Shown here piece after piece: positions 23,699 through 35,689 of a stretch of 64,000 nucleotides of DNA. Every line of letters begins with the position of its first letter. Position 1 is the stretch's first letter. A program made the position numbers and the translations under genes. Origin of the DNA: Brachionus manjavacas (taxonomy: Eukaryota > Rotifera > Eurotatoria > Ploima > Brachionidae); assembly GCA_019054805.1 (NCBI GenBank), contig JAHQIY010000004.1, positions 5,890,001 through 5,954,000 on the forward strand, written 5' to 3'. The notes under the pieces were generated by a model that saw only the letters and a program-made list of their open reading frames with translations, was not told the origin of the DNA and searched no databases.

Positions 23699-26600
23699 CT
23701 ATTTTTTTGTTAAATCTTCATTATTTTATTAAATAAGATTATATGAATTCCTTCCCTAGACTTATCTTGACTTGTATGCTGGATATTTATCAATGATTTT
23801 ATTAATTAATCCCCTAATGAACAAAGAAAAAATTAGCCAGATTTGAAGTAGATTTTCCCGTATTTTGGGGTTTATCTCTGAGGATTTGATAATTTTTTTA
23901 TAATCAACAAAATAATTCTATTTTCTTACAATATGGGAAATCTTGATTTTTGTTTTCAAATAGAATTTCATTTCTATTTAAAATAATTAATTTTTTTTTA
24001 AATTAAAATTTTCTCATTTGTAAGTGTTCATTTTGGAAATTTAAAATTAATTTAGCTGCTATTTATACAATGACTTATTAATTACATAGTCAATTATTTT
24101 ATATGAAATGTCACACAATTTGCCTACTTTTAACCATCCAATTCACTATTCTAATAAATCATGTGATGCATGCTAAATGTTTTTTTTTCTGGTACAATAA
24201 ATTTGGGACCAACTAGCTGCTTGATATTGAAATTAAATTAATTTGTGACATCGAAATATTTTTTAAAAAATTTGAAAAATTAAATCGATTGTGACATGTA
24301 ATTAGTTAATACAATAAACGCAATCTTTTAGACACAGTCTGATAGATATTTTTAATAATTTTTTGTTGCTTTGAATGATTGAGTCATCAATATTAATTTT
24401 AAAAATTGATGAATTATCAAGTAACTTTAAAACTAGGAAACTCTGAAATTTGAACTTTTTAAGAATTGGTTTACCGTGAACAACTAAATTAATAATTGTT
24501 GATAATTGATTATGCTTGAAAATAAATCTTTTGTTAGCCGTAAAATATTTTACAATCGGATATTTTATCAGTTACAAGATGATACACAGATTGAAAAGAT
24601 TAATATTTTTTATTTAAATTATACTGATTGAAATCTAAAATTCATTCCATGCTAGAATAAAAAATCAACAAAATTAAATATTTATATACATTTTTAACTT
24701 GAAAAAAGATTTGAATTAGTTTTTTTTTGAAGATGCAAACAAATTGAATTTGATAAATAATTAAAATGTTTATTTGTAACTATTAGTGATAAAATTTCAA
24801 ATTTTGATTCCAAAATAGGATTTAAATTATTTAACAATTCAGGATAATAACAATTGAAAGAATCAAGAGAAAATATATCCCGAATTGAGCTTAAGAAAAA
24901 CAAAATTTATCTTCATATAAGCGCCTAATGAATTTCAATTTTCAATAGATTAATAATATATTTATTTATCTATTTAGCAAACTAAAAAGAATTTATTATA
25001 CTCTTAGTTAGTTTTAAGTTACTCAGTTAGGATATATCGTTATTTTAAACAATCTGTTGCTAATAGAGGAAGTTGATCTACTAATAAGTAACATCCAAAA
25101 TTTTCTCGTAGTTGACACTTTTAAATCCATTCAAACATTAATTTAGCACATTCACCGCATCATTTACAAATTAAAATTCAAACTTACTTAATTTTTTCAA
25201 AATTATTGTCTTGTGGTTAAAATAAAGAATTAAGAGTCTATTACAACCAGACATGGCTTTGCTAAGTTATTTTGTTGTTGTTGAATAAATCCTTTCTAGA
25301 AGATGGCATTTGGTGCTAGAATTTACCAACTGATTTGAAGAAAAAAATATAATCAAATTTTTTACGTTCAGGCAAAAACTTAATTTGATACAATTGAAAA
25401 GGAAATAAAAATATTTGGACACTAAATCTTTCATTCAGTTGACATATTTTGAAAAAAAAGAAACAAATATTTTTCAATGCTCAAACTTAGTTTGGTATTA
25501 CGAAAGAAGAACTCTATTTTTTGAGTAATTCAAGAATTTTAATTTTTTCCGATGGTTAAACGATCACATTGTATGAAATTTCGGTAAACTATTTTCAAAA
25601 AATAGCTGAACCTAAATAAAAGCTGAGAAAATATTTTCAAGCGTTTTTTTTTTATTGTTGGTCTTTCGAGTTCCTGTTTTTAAAATTTGAGGCAAAAACA
25701 AGTTTTTATTTCAGTAGTGACCGGATTTTGATAACAACTTGGAAAAACACTTATTACGCTTATTTATTTTTGTTCTGATGACATTTAAATTTGATTTGAA
25801 TCAACTAATAAAATACAATTTTTATCTTGAATGGGATGTAATTGCCGAGAAAACCTCTTGATGAAAAAAAATTAAATATTTTTCTATCAAACTAAACCAG
25901 CAATTGCTTAGATGCCTCTTCTTTTTTGTTGATTGAGCAAAATCAATAACTATTATGTAACTGGCATTCTATTCAATATTTAAACAAAAATTAGTCACTA
26001 AAAGTCATTCAAGCAAAAATATGTTTAATCTTCCAATTTTACACCTTATGCAATCGCGCCAAACAAAAACATACTTTTTCCTGAGAGAATAAATTATTTT
26101 ATTTCTTTTAGGAAATTAAGTATTCGATTTTAATCTTTTAGAGTCAATAGGCTCAATGCAAAATGATGTACTGGTAGCGAAATTCGCAACAATTCAGACA
26201 CTTTAATCAATTAGCTTTTAATTAATTTATCGAATAAAATCCTTTAAATATTCAAAGCTTTTCGGTAATCGATATGAATATAAATTAGAAATTAAAAAAA
26301 TATTTTTTTCTTTTTTAACCTTTTATTTTTATTTATTAACAATTAGAAATAAAGACACCATTAGCACTTATTGTACTCCTGATTTTTTGTCTAGATATTA
26401 AACTAATCCTATTATTAAATAAAAATCAAATTAAAATTAAATAATTCAATTTAAGTAGTTTGGAATCCAGTTGCCTGTCCTTGGTCTATTCGTCTTTCTC
26501 GTCTCTTATTGAAGATCTAACTTATACGTATTTTCCTTTTTTAAAATAAAATCTATTAATCGAAATTAAAAAAATAAAGACTTTTATTTTTATCAAGATT

Positions 26601-28427
26601 TTTGGTTTTTACCGTAAAAAATTTCGTCATATCGGAGAAATATTTGGTGGTTTAACAAAAAAATTACTTAATACTTGACCCAAATCTATCAATTAGTTGA
26701 TAAGCTTTTTTGAAAAAAAACTCAATTGACTTTTGTTATTATATTTTTATTCTTACATAGCCTTTCGAATTTTTTTTGAATAAAAGGTATGATAGATACC
26801 GAGAAATCGGTCGAAATCTAAATTAATTAGTAAAACATAAAACTGAAGTATAAAGCTAATTAAAAGAGATTTATGTCTTCCAAGTCTACATGCAAGCTAT
26901 TCCAAATAAATTATTTTTAACAAGAGCAAATTGTCTACTTGGAATCGAAGCTGGATGAGCAGTAGAGCAATAGATTAGGCTAAATATTTTATATTTTCAA
27001 CACAAGGATCAAAAATTGATTTAATGAAAGAACAATTTTCGGCCGAAATGGAAAAAAAATATTGCTTTGATTTTTAATTAAAACTAAGATGAAATTTGAA
27101 AAAATTAAATATTTAATAACAATGAACTTAATTTGAGTTTTATAATTTCAACAACAATAGGTTTTAATAATAAAACTCGTTTAATTTTGTTTCATCTCAA
27201 AACGAAAGTTCTCTTCAATTTAATTTATATTTAAGTATGCTTAATTTTATATAAACATAGAATTGACGGAGCCATAAAATATTTTTTCGTCAACTTCTAC
27301 TAGATCAGATTAGATTAGATAAAACTTTGCTCATTAGAATTTAGGCGAAAATTCAACTAAAACAAATGTCATTATTGATCAAATCATTAAATATAAAATA
27401 AAATATGCTTCCTTAATAAATCAATTCCTTCTTAGGCTCTTAAATTTATTTTTTACAACTAATTCCTGATTATTGCATTTGTTCGTATCTTTGTTCTTAA
27501 TAAATAATTTAAAAAAGCTTCGAACAAAACATGATTTTGCATCGAGTTTTTGCTCTAGTCCTCATTTACCTAAATCAAAACTTTTGTCAAAACACAACCA
27601 AAGCGTTATTAATTTAAACTTAACGCTCCTTTTAGACTAATTTTTCAAAATTGAGTCAAAAAACCTTAAAATCATCAATTCATTTTCTTCATCATAAAGC
27701 CCAATTTATTGATTAGCTTTAAATAAATTAACTTTTAATAAAGAAAAGCCCTTTTCAAATTTAATTATAAAAAATAAAACAAAAATAATTTGTTTTGTGA
27801 AGAGATGTTCGGACATTGATGTCACTTAAAAGAACAGTCCAAATGAGCACTAACTCAGTCGGCTATCTGGACTCTATCAAATTTAAAATTATCAGGCTCA
27901 GTATTTTTGGAACTGATCGATGAGGAAAATGTTCGAAATTGCACTCGGCAAGACTAATTAGAAATTAAAAACTTCACGAGTAATAAGAGCTTACTCGAAC
28001 GAATAATCCAATTTGGTTATAGGCAGAGACCACTTGAAAAATTTTCAACAAGATCCTAAATGAACCTTTTAAAGACTTTTTTTGAAAACACCTTAAAATG
28101 TGAAATTTAAAATAGACACAGATGAATGATAATTCGAGAAAAAACTGCGGCCAGAAATTGTATTTTTAATCTCAATTTGTTTTGCGTGACCAATTTTTTT
28201 GTAAACTAAGATCAAAAATTATTTCTTTTTCGATTCCCTCAGTGCAAATAAATAAATATAAACTTGTTGACAAAATAACTCGTTTTCAAATTTCCGTTTG
28301 GCAATGGAAAATTTAATCGCGTCGAGCTACTGTTCAAGATAAACAGTCTTAATTATATTTTCACATTAAATATCTTCAAGAAAATAACAATTAATCCAAA
28401 AGTTTAGTTGAAAAAATAAATATTTAT

Positions 28428-28502
28428 TCAAGCCTCGTAGACATCAAAACCAGTGGCGATTTTCTGAGACATATCTTCTACTTGTGCCATATCCGCGCTC
28501 AT
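28428..28502 (-). other. Coding-like C-terminal patch 1, unknown protein
   Basis: A short frame reads MSADMAQVEDMSQKIATGF then DVYEA and stops at TGA, with AATAAA directly after the stop. Its base composition is well above the local GC level. It could be a terminal exon, with acceptor AG in CAAATGAG just upstream of the GCG codon. I do not recognise it and found no matching upstream exon. Confidence 0.3.
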
Positions 28503-28818
28503 TTGACGAATTAATTAAAACTCATTGAATTTTTTCAACTATCTCTCTAATCCTGAAGTACTCGGCGTTGATAAAAATGAATGTCTGATTGGAGTATTAT
28601 GAATAAGATAGTAATTCTTAATAGATTTAGATACGAGTTGAATTGATTTATTGTTAATATTGGCATTTCCAAATTTTGCCCAAAATCGATCAACAAAAAA
28701 TTCATTTTTACTTGAGCACTTGAGATAATTTTATGAAAATTAATTCTGAGCTATTCGATTTTAGTACCTTTTGTGTCTAGCAAGAAAATGACTTTTAATT
28801 TAGTATAATTTTTCAGCT

Positions 28819-28914
28819 TCAATCAATTAGTTGAGCACACAAGACATCGGGAAAGAGTCCGTGGATTAGCTCAATTGTGTTTACATTGAAATTAAAATGC
28901 AATTCTTTCCAATT
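28819..28914 (-). other. Coding-like patch 2, unknown protein
   Basis: Directly after a CTAG that could serve as an acceptor, a 31-residue frame reads NWKELHFNFNVNTIELIHG then LFPDVLCAQLID and stops. The residue mix (W, H, P, C, D) is unlike random AT-rich translation. No donor follows before the stop. It may belong with the neighbouring patches at 28428 and 29652, but I cannot prove a join. Confidence 0.3.
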
Positions 28915-29651
28915 CTAGCAGAAGTGTCTGTAAATTAGAATCATTAAAAAAAAATTTGTTTCACCATTTTTCGAACATTTTATTGTTTAAAAAACTTGAT
29001 TTGTTTAAGAGGAAATTAATGGTAGAAAAAGCACAAAGTCAACCAAGCTCAAAACCTGATGATAGCAATTATTTTATTAATAAAAATTTTAAAGGATGTG
29101 ATTTTATGTTGCAAAATTTCAATTTAATTGTTAATTTTAGCAATTTCTTGAGCACGCATTGCTTAATTTGAAATTTTTTAATAAATTTTTAGATATAAAT
29201 TTTAGCATTGAGCATTATCAGTCATAAAATAAACCATTTAAATATTCTGACATTTATTTTTAAATAAAATTAATGAAAAATTTCAACTTGCTATAGACTA
29301 ACTAAAAAAAAATTTTTTTATGTTTTTTTAAGCTTTTGGCATGTCATGAAATTCAAACACTTATGAGGAATAAATATGTATTAGATCAATATTTGAGTTT
29401 AAATAATTTGAAACAGTTTATTCAATAAAAGGTGTATTTATAAAAGTAGAAATAATTATTTTACAATGATACTTTTTTGATTATTTAACCAACTAATATT
29501 GTATTAGAATAAAATATTTTAAAATATCAATATCAAAAATTAATTAAAAAAAAATATTAATTTGAACTTTTTTTTTAGATTTTTTAAAATTAAGATAATT
29601 AAATAAATAAAGATATGTCTACTAAAAAATTCAAGCCACTAGCATATCCTT

Positions 29652-29720
29652 TCAGTCTTCTTTATTAAAATTTTCATAATAAAGGTCAAACAGTTGAGAG
29701 ATGTATTTTTTGGCTCTCAT
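29652..29720 (-). other. Coding-like C-terminal patch 3, unknown protein
   Basis: The frame reads MRAKKYISQLFDLYYENF then NKED and stops at TGA. A possible acceptor (TTGAAG) sits one base before the ATG, so the ATG may be internal. A further open patch (DFEYLRKLGKRSKRN) lies about 100 bp upstream after CACTTTAG. Family unknown. Confidence 0.3.
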
Positions 29721-31578
29721 ACTTCAAGTAAATACTGAAATATTTGATCGAGTCATACAAAGCATACTTATTAAGTTCAATTATTCAGTTTCTTTTAGAT
29801 CGTTTCCCGAGTTTTCTCAGATATTCGAAATCTAAAGTGAAACAAGGAATTAAAAGAAAACTCGAAATTTAAAAAATTCTAAATTGTATTTATTAAGTTA
29901 AGTTAAGTAATCAGTTGTGAAATTTATTTAAAAAAAATTTCCATTTGAATTTTGCTGAAAAGCATCAAGTATTTATCAATTATCAAGAAAAAAATGTGCT
30001 TTTGTATTTAAATATTTTTGGATGCTAAATTTGACTATCTGTAATACCTACATCCGTCAATATTGTGAAAATACCGGGTGTAAATCACAAAAATAATACC
30101 AAAATGCCTAAATCTGAATCTGAGTTTTATTGTTCATCCTTGTTCATCTAAAAAAAATTATAACCGTACTAAGATTTCAAATGAAAAAAAAAACAATATA
30201 AATCTCAAACTTAATCACCTCAGAACTTTCCGAAATGAACTGCTAAAAAATTAATGAGACTCATTTTCTAGGTCTTTCTTATTTTTCAAATTTTTTACTA
30301 ATCAACTAAAATGTATTTTAATTTATTTATAAAAATATAAATAATCCACAAAAACCCTCAGAACTTACCTAATACACTCAAAATTTGATGATATTTTTGA
30401 AAATAGCAAAAAAATGTCTATTAGATAATTTAATTTTTTCTAGTGTATTAGTGAATTAGTGTAAAAATCGAAAAAAACCTTTGGAGGCTCTGTGAAAGTA
30501 CACACTGATTTTTTTGCTATTTTTTCTTTCTTTAATATAACTTAATATCGGTTTCGGATCTTGAGAACTCCAAAAATATGGTCAGTTTTCGATTAGATTA
30601 GTTTTTCAACTAGATTTTAAATATGGCACAAATGTTAAGTTTGACTTGCTTTAAGAGTGGACAAAATCTGTACATTTTTTTTAAATTAAATTTTAGCTTA
30701 AGTATCGTTTTTCATCAAATTTTAAGAAATAATTCAATTATTTTTTTTTACTTTTTTTTTTTTTATTTTTTAAAGATGCATGTAAGAAATCTGACAAGTT
30801 CTAATCATTTAAAATGTTTGAGAATTAAAAACAATTAAAAGTTTAATTTCTAAAAATATTTATTTCAAATATCTATACTGAGGCTAATTTTCTTAATTTA
30901 TTATAAATTATTTTAAGGTTGCTAAGTAAGCTATACTACGCTAAAAATAAAATAAACCAAATATGCTGTTAACGATGAAAAAATTAGAAAGAATACTATA
31001 GATTTGAATATTTATAAAAATAAAAAATATTAAATATACTAATTAACATTCGAGAGTTTTATCTGATTTTTCAAGATTGAAAAAAAGCACAAATAAAAAT
31101 TAGTGATCTTACAAGAGTCTAAAAATTTAGTAAAATATTGACAAAACCAATAGACAAAAAAAAAATTCAGTTTTTTTATTGAATATTAAAGAAAATTTTG
31201 ATGAAAATAAAATAAATTAATAAGAACAGAATTTTTTAATTTAATCAATAGTTAACAAAAATATAAGGATTAAAAGGAAAAAAAATACTTTCTTTTTTGT
31301 GCAACCATTTAGATAATAAAACTCTATTTTTAAAGATATTGATTTTTTATTTTAGTAATATTTTATTTTTTTCAAAATTGTTTTAAATTTCAAATTATGG
31401 GTAACTTAAATTAATAATATTTTTCACAAATATATTTTAATTGATAAAAAATCAAGAAATATACAGTAAAATTAAAACTGAAAATTTCATTTTTTATTCT
31501 GTTATCTTTTTTGGAAAATTTAAATTAAAGGTTTGATTTTTAAATAAAAAAGTTATTTAACAAAAAAAAAAACAATAT

Positions 31579-33084
31579 TTATGAGTATAAAATTAGATTT
31601 GTTGAATCAATAAATTCAAAATTATCTTCTTCATCTAGAAAAATTTCTATATTTTTTGGAAAGCCATCAAGCTGAATTTTATTCTCAATTTTACCATCTA
31701 AATTTATTTCCAATAGACACAAATTATTTTTATCATAAGCACTTATTACATTCTCAGTAGAGACTGAAAAAATTTTGAACTCAGAACCGAGTTCAAAGGA
31801 TTTGACCAGTTTACCATTATCTTGATTAACAATTGTGATTTGATCTTCATGTTGAAAAATGTAATACAATTTGTTAGTGTACAAATTGGAGATTTTGCTT
31901 GGGTAATCAATGAAAAGAGAGTTAGAAGTGCTGTAAACAGTCATCAGAAGAATCAGACTGTGGTCAAAAACTTCAAGATTATTGTCAGAGAATCCCAAAA
32001 CAAATTTCTTAGTAGCACAAATAGAAGTCAATGGTTTTTTAATTGCAATTGTTTCCAATTCTTCTAAACTTGAATCTATTTTTTTTAATATTCTTTCAAA
32101 AGAATAATCAAGATACAAATATATAAATCCACCATAATTCGTGATTAAATAATAATTGCATTCAGAATCAAGAAAAAATTCTTTAGTTTTAATATTGATA
32201 TTTTTGACATACACTTCAATGTATAAAACAACATCAAATAATTTTGTTTCTACCAACTCTTGATCCAAATCGCTTGAGCGTTTAAATTTCTTTCCAAGAT
32301 AAATAAACAAAAAATGTTTTTTGTTAATCTTGAGTATTTTTAATGTCTTTCTATTTGTACAATTGGATACGAATGGTGCTTTTGCATAATCATTTATCCT
32401 GATAGTTTTCAAATTTTTCTCTTCTATCAAACCGAGTATTCCTTCGCTTACCAAAGACGAACTTTTAAAAAATCTAATTTGTTTATAATTTCGAACTATT
32501 TGATAAAATTTGTTTATTTTAATGGCATATTTAGACCGTAAACACTCGTATTTATCTGAGAGAACATCATCTTTTTTTGATGTCATATTTCCTTCAATTA
32601 TTTTCATTTCTTCAACTAGTTGACTCAATTCCTCAAAAGTGGATTTGAAATCAGAATTATTTGTTTTTAAATTGTTGACATTATCTTCTTTTAAAGAATA
32701 TATTTTTTGGATCAAATCATCTCGTATGTTTTCGATTTGTCGAATTTTCATTTCACTTGCTGTTACAATGTGGTTTACCAATGGTTGGAAAAATTCGTCT
32801 ATATTTTCTGTGGGCGATTCATAGATCTTTTTTATCTGTTCGTATTCGGAATCATACATTGAACTTTTCGGGTCATTTTTGCCAAGTAAATCGAGATTTT
32901 TGAACAAAATTTTGTTAACCAATATTCCATCCTTTGGAATGAAGTGTGTTTGATGGCAGAATTGACAATCTGATTCAGCACTAGGTATACATTTTGAACA
33001 TACCGCTTCACCACACGGTAAGACTGCAGGAATTTCTAATTTTTGATTGCATTTGGGACATTTTATTAAATCTTCTAAGTTCAT
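31579..33084 (-). CDS. RING-finger protein with coiled coil and propeller-like C-terminus (TRIM-like)
   Basis: Single exon of 501 residues. The N-terminal RING has Cys9, Cys12, Cys24, Cys29, Cys32, Cys40 and Cys43 (CPKCNQK, PCGEAVCSKC, CQFC). The usual zinc-binding His after Cys24 is Glu26, so the second zinc site may be altered. Residues of roughly 80-200 are helical and rich in E, K and N, consistent with a coiled coil. The last 280 residues are beta-rich with repeated strand/turn units (for example FVLGFSDNNLEVFDHS and KIFSVSTENVISAYDKNN), like an NHL- or WD-type propeller without clear signature residues. The layout suggests an E3 ubiquitin ligase of the RING-coiled-coil-propeller kind, lacking an obvious B-box. 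It is divergent from the macrodomain gene, 218 bp away. The substrate is unknown. Confidence 0.75.
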   Translation of the reverse strand: MNLEDLIKCPKCNQKLEIPAVLPCGEAVCSKCIPSAESDCQFCHQTHFIPKDGILVNKILFKNLDLLGKNDPKSSMYDSEYEQIKKIYESPTENIDEFFQPLVNHIVTASEMKIRQIENIRDDLIQKIYSLKEDNVNNLKTNNSDFKSTFEELSQLVEEMKIIEGNMTSKKDDVLSDKYECLRSKYAIKINKFYQIVRNYKQIRFFKSSSLVSEGILGLIEEKNLKTIRINDYAKAPFVSNCTNRKTLKILKINKKHFLFIYLGKKFKRSSDLDQELVETKLFDVVLYIEVYVKNINIKTKEFFLDSECNYYLITNYGGFIYLYLDYSFERILKKIDSSLEELETIAIKKPLTSICATKKFVLGFSDNNLEVFDHSLILLMTVYSTSNSLFIDYPSKISNLYTNKLYYIFQHEDQITIVNQDNGKLVKSFELGSEFKIFSVSTENVISAYDKNNLCLLEINLDGKIENKIQLDGFPKNIEIFLDEEDNFEFIDSTNLILYS

Positions 33085-33302
33085 CTTTAAAAATGTTTTT
33101 GGTAATATTCAAATTAACATTTAAGCTTTTTCAATTTGATGTCGGAAAAAAGCACGCATTTTTATTTCACGAAATTTTATTAATAAAAAGTGAAATCAAT
33201 CTTCTGATTTAATCTTCTAAAATATTTTTTAAATAATTTATTATTATAAACTAAGCATTATTATAATTTTTTTATATTCATTTTGGAAGCAATAAATTAA
33301 AG
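33085..33302. promoter_or_regulatory. Shared upstream region of the divergent RING and macrodomain genes
   Basis: Only 218 bp separate the start codons of two outward-facing genes, so both 5' untranslated regions and promoters must overlap or abut here unless distant 5' exons exist. It is A/T-rich; TATA-like words occur (TTTATATT near 33270) but none can be assigned. The head-to-head layout suggests co-expression, which is inference. Confidence 0.45.
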
Positions 33303-34792
33303 ATGGCAAAAAAGACTGACGATTTTTCCTTTCAAAAATCAAGTGGACGGATGGAATGCAAAAGCATCATCAATTATCAGAGTCGAAAATCTTTGACTAA
33401 CAATTTTTTTTCTTATCAATCTAAAAAAGGAAATATAAGCATTTTATTTTGTTTGGTCAAAGGTGATATCTTAAACTTAGATGTCAGTTGCTTGGTTCAC
33501 TCTTATGAGCATGGAAAAATTCCAAACAACTCAATTTTTAGAAAAGCTGGTCGATTATATGAAAATGAATTTAACTCAAAATTGTTAAATAATCTGTCCA
33601 AGTTGTCCATAAATAACCATTCGGTAAGTAAAATGAAAATTAACCATCGAGGCTTAAGTCAGTTAGGAAATTAAAAAAAAATTTAAATGAACAAATCTTT
33701 TGGAAAAAAATTAGATATTTGTTTTTTTTTAAGCTATTCATGTCTTTATCGGGAGACATGATCAACTGTGAATACATCCTTAATTTAATTTATAAATGCA
33801 GAAATTTTCCAAAAGATGTAAGAGAAAAGGAAATTTTTAAAATGATATTCGGAATTTACACAGATATTTTTGAAACTGCCAATAGATCATGTGTAAAGTC
33901 TCTGGCCGTTCCATTTATTATGATTGAAAAAGAGCAAGAAATTTCGGTAAAAGCTCTAATCGAAGCCATCATTAATATCACTGAAACATTTAATGATAAA
34001 GAGCAATCGCTAAAATACATTTACTTAATATCAGAAGATGAAAAAATATTGACTAAATTCGATAATTTAGCTACAAATGGTTTTAACATAGAATTTATAA
34101 TCTATAAAACTCAAACACAAAATAATCAATCAAAGAGTCAGATTTTACCGGTGAGAAACAGTCTAGTTAATGAAATGAATAAGATGGTTTTTTTGAATAA
34201 AACAAAGAATTTTGAGGATTTTTATAACAAATGTGGCATTTGTGGCGAAAATTCACTTTTACTGAGTAGCTTTTTGGATGAAGAATTTTTGAAAAATTGC
34301 TCAAAATTAAAACGTAATTGTAAGATATGCAGTACAGGAAAAAATGTTGCAAATTTTTTCCATAAAAAAAATCCGATCAAAAGTGATACATTTTGCATTT
34401 ACTGTGTCGGGGATTTTATAGATAAGCTAAAATATTCCTTGTGCTCCAGTTGTTTAAGAAATATTGATAAAGCCAAATCTTTAAAGAACAAATATTGTTA
34501 TAAAGATAAAGTGTGCACAAAATGTGATGGCTTGGCAGAAAATAATAGAAAAAATTGTTATCTATGCGAATTCTTTATTTTCTTCCAAAAACTAGAGGAA
34601 AAAAAAATTATTTTAGACCATGATTTGATTTCGTGCTGTTTTGATTATTGCAACTTGTCGGAACTAGAATATGAAAAAATTTGCAAGCTTAGTTGTGGAC
34701 ATACATCATGTGAAAAAATAAGTGATATGTCAAAATTATGCTCATTATGTGCAGTAAATAGACTTATTGACAGTTTGAACCAAAGATTTTAA
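33303..34792 (+). CDS. Divergent macrodomain protein with Cys-rich, RING-like C-terminus
   Basis: Exons 33303-33623 and 33734-34792 join in phase 0 for about 459 residues. Residues of roughly 45-240 follow the macrodomain order of strands: ILFCLVKGDILNLDVSCLV (normally GDI..L.VDAIVNAAN), GDMINCEYILNLIYK (normally ...CKYIIH.VGP), TANRSCVKSLAVPFI (normally A...GIKSIAFPAI) and LKYIYLISEDEKI. The glycine-rich loops and the Asn that contact ADP-ribose are missing, so ligand binding may be lost. The C-terminal half has many CxxC pairs (CGICG, CKIC, CIYC, CSSC, CTKC, CYLC) and ends with a RING-like CGHTSC...CSLC. A macrodomain joined to zinc/RING elements recalls the PARP9-DTX3L theme of ADP-ribose-linked ubiquitination; this is analogy only. 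It is divergent from another RING gene. Confidence 0.65.
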
Positions 34793-35689
34793 AATGATAA
34801 ATTTTTTGTTTTTAAAATTTTGAAAGCTTTTTCTCTAGAGAAAAAATTCCATTAATAAAATTTTTTAGAATTACTTATTTTCATATTAAAAATAAGAGCA
34901 AACTTAAATTGAATTAAGATATTTTTTTTAATTATTTTGATTAAAATAGCAATTACAAAAAAATATGAAAAATTGAAAAGGAATTAAAATTTTTTTAAGA
35001 ATTTAAGATATTTTTTTATTTTAATAATTAAATATAGTATTTTCAAAATCTAATAAAATAGTAAAATCATATCAAAAACTTATGTTTCTAAAACATTTAT
35101 GAATGTTTCCTTTTTTCCCAGTCGAAGAAAAATTAAAAATCTTTAAAATTTCTTCATTTTTTATAAGGAAATGAAGTGATTTTTTAAAATGTTAAAATTT
35201 ACAACGAATTTATTAAAAAGTCTTTTAAGAGTTTAAAAAAATATTTAAATCTTGCTTTAATATTTAGTTTAAAAAGCTTAAAAATATATTTTTTTTTAAT
35301 ATTAAAAAAGTAAATTTTTTCAAAAAACCCTAATTTACTTAAAAATAAGTAAATTTACCGTAAAAAAAGGTAAATCTTTACCAATTCATGTTTCCAGTTG
35401 TTCAAAAAAGCTCGGGGATGTATGCTGGTCAATTTATTTTTATTTTATTTAAAAAAATAATTAGAGGAAAAACTGCACCGGCGGTCCAAATGACATGAGC
35501 TTTCGTTGAAATCCTCTAGTTACTAAAAAAAAGTATTTAGATAAAAATTGAGATTAAATATGAAAAATAAATTGATAAGTAAATCATATTTTTTATTAAT
35601 TTCATAAAATAAATTAATCATGATTATGTGTTTTTATTTTTAGCAAAAAATCGTAAATATTCCATCTAGAAAAAAAAATAATTAATTAA
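34793..35689. other. AT-rich spacer
   Basis: Low-complexity sequence with no open frame of note. A slightly GC-richer patch near 35405-35520 (CTGCACCGGCGGTCC) just before the LINE may be part of that element or of another insertion; I cannot assign it. Confidence 0.5.

Larger units (their letters stand above)
22035..31578. other. Gene-poor 9.5-kb interval with scattered coding-like patches
   Basis: Mostly A/T-rich sequence with no complete gene I can assemble. Several short minus-strand stretches (22322-22450, 23517-23698, 28428-28502, 28819-28914, 29652-29720) are less AT-rich and read as plausible protein; they are listed separately. They may be exons of one or more fast-evolving genes with long introns, or decayed copies. 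Between 29.9 and 31.5 kb I see nothing but low-complexity sequence. Confidence 0.5.
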
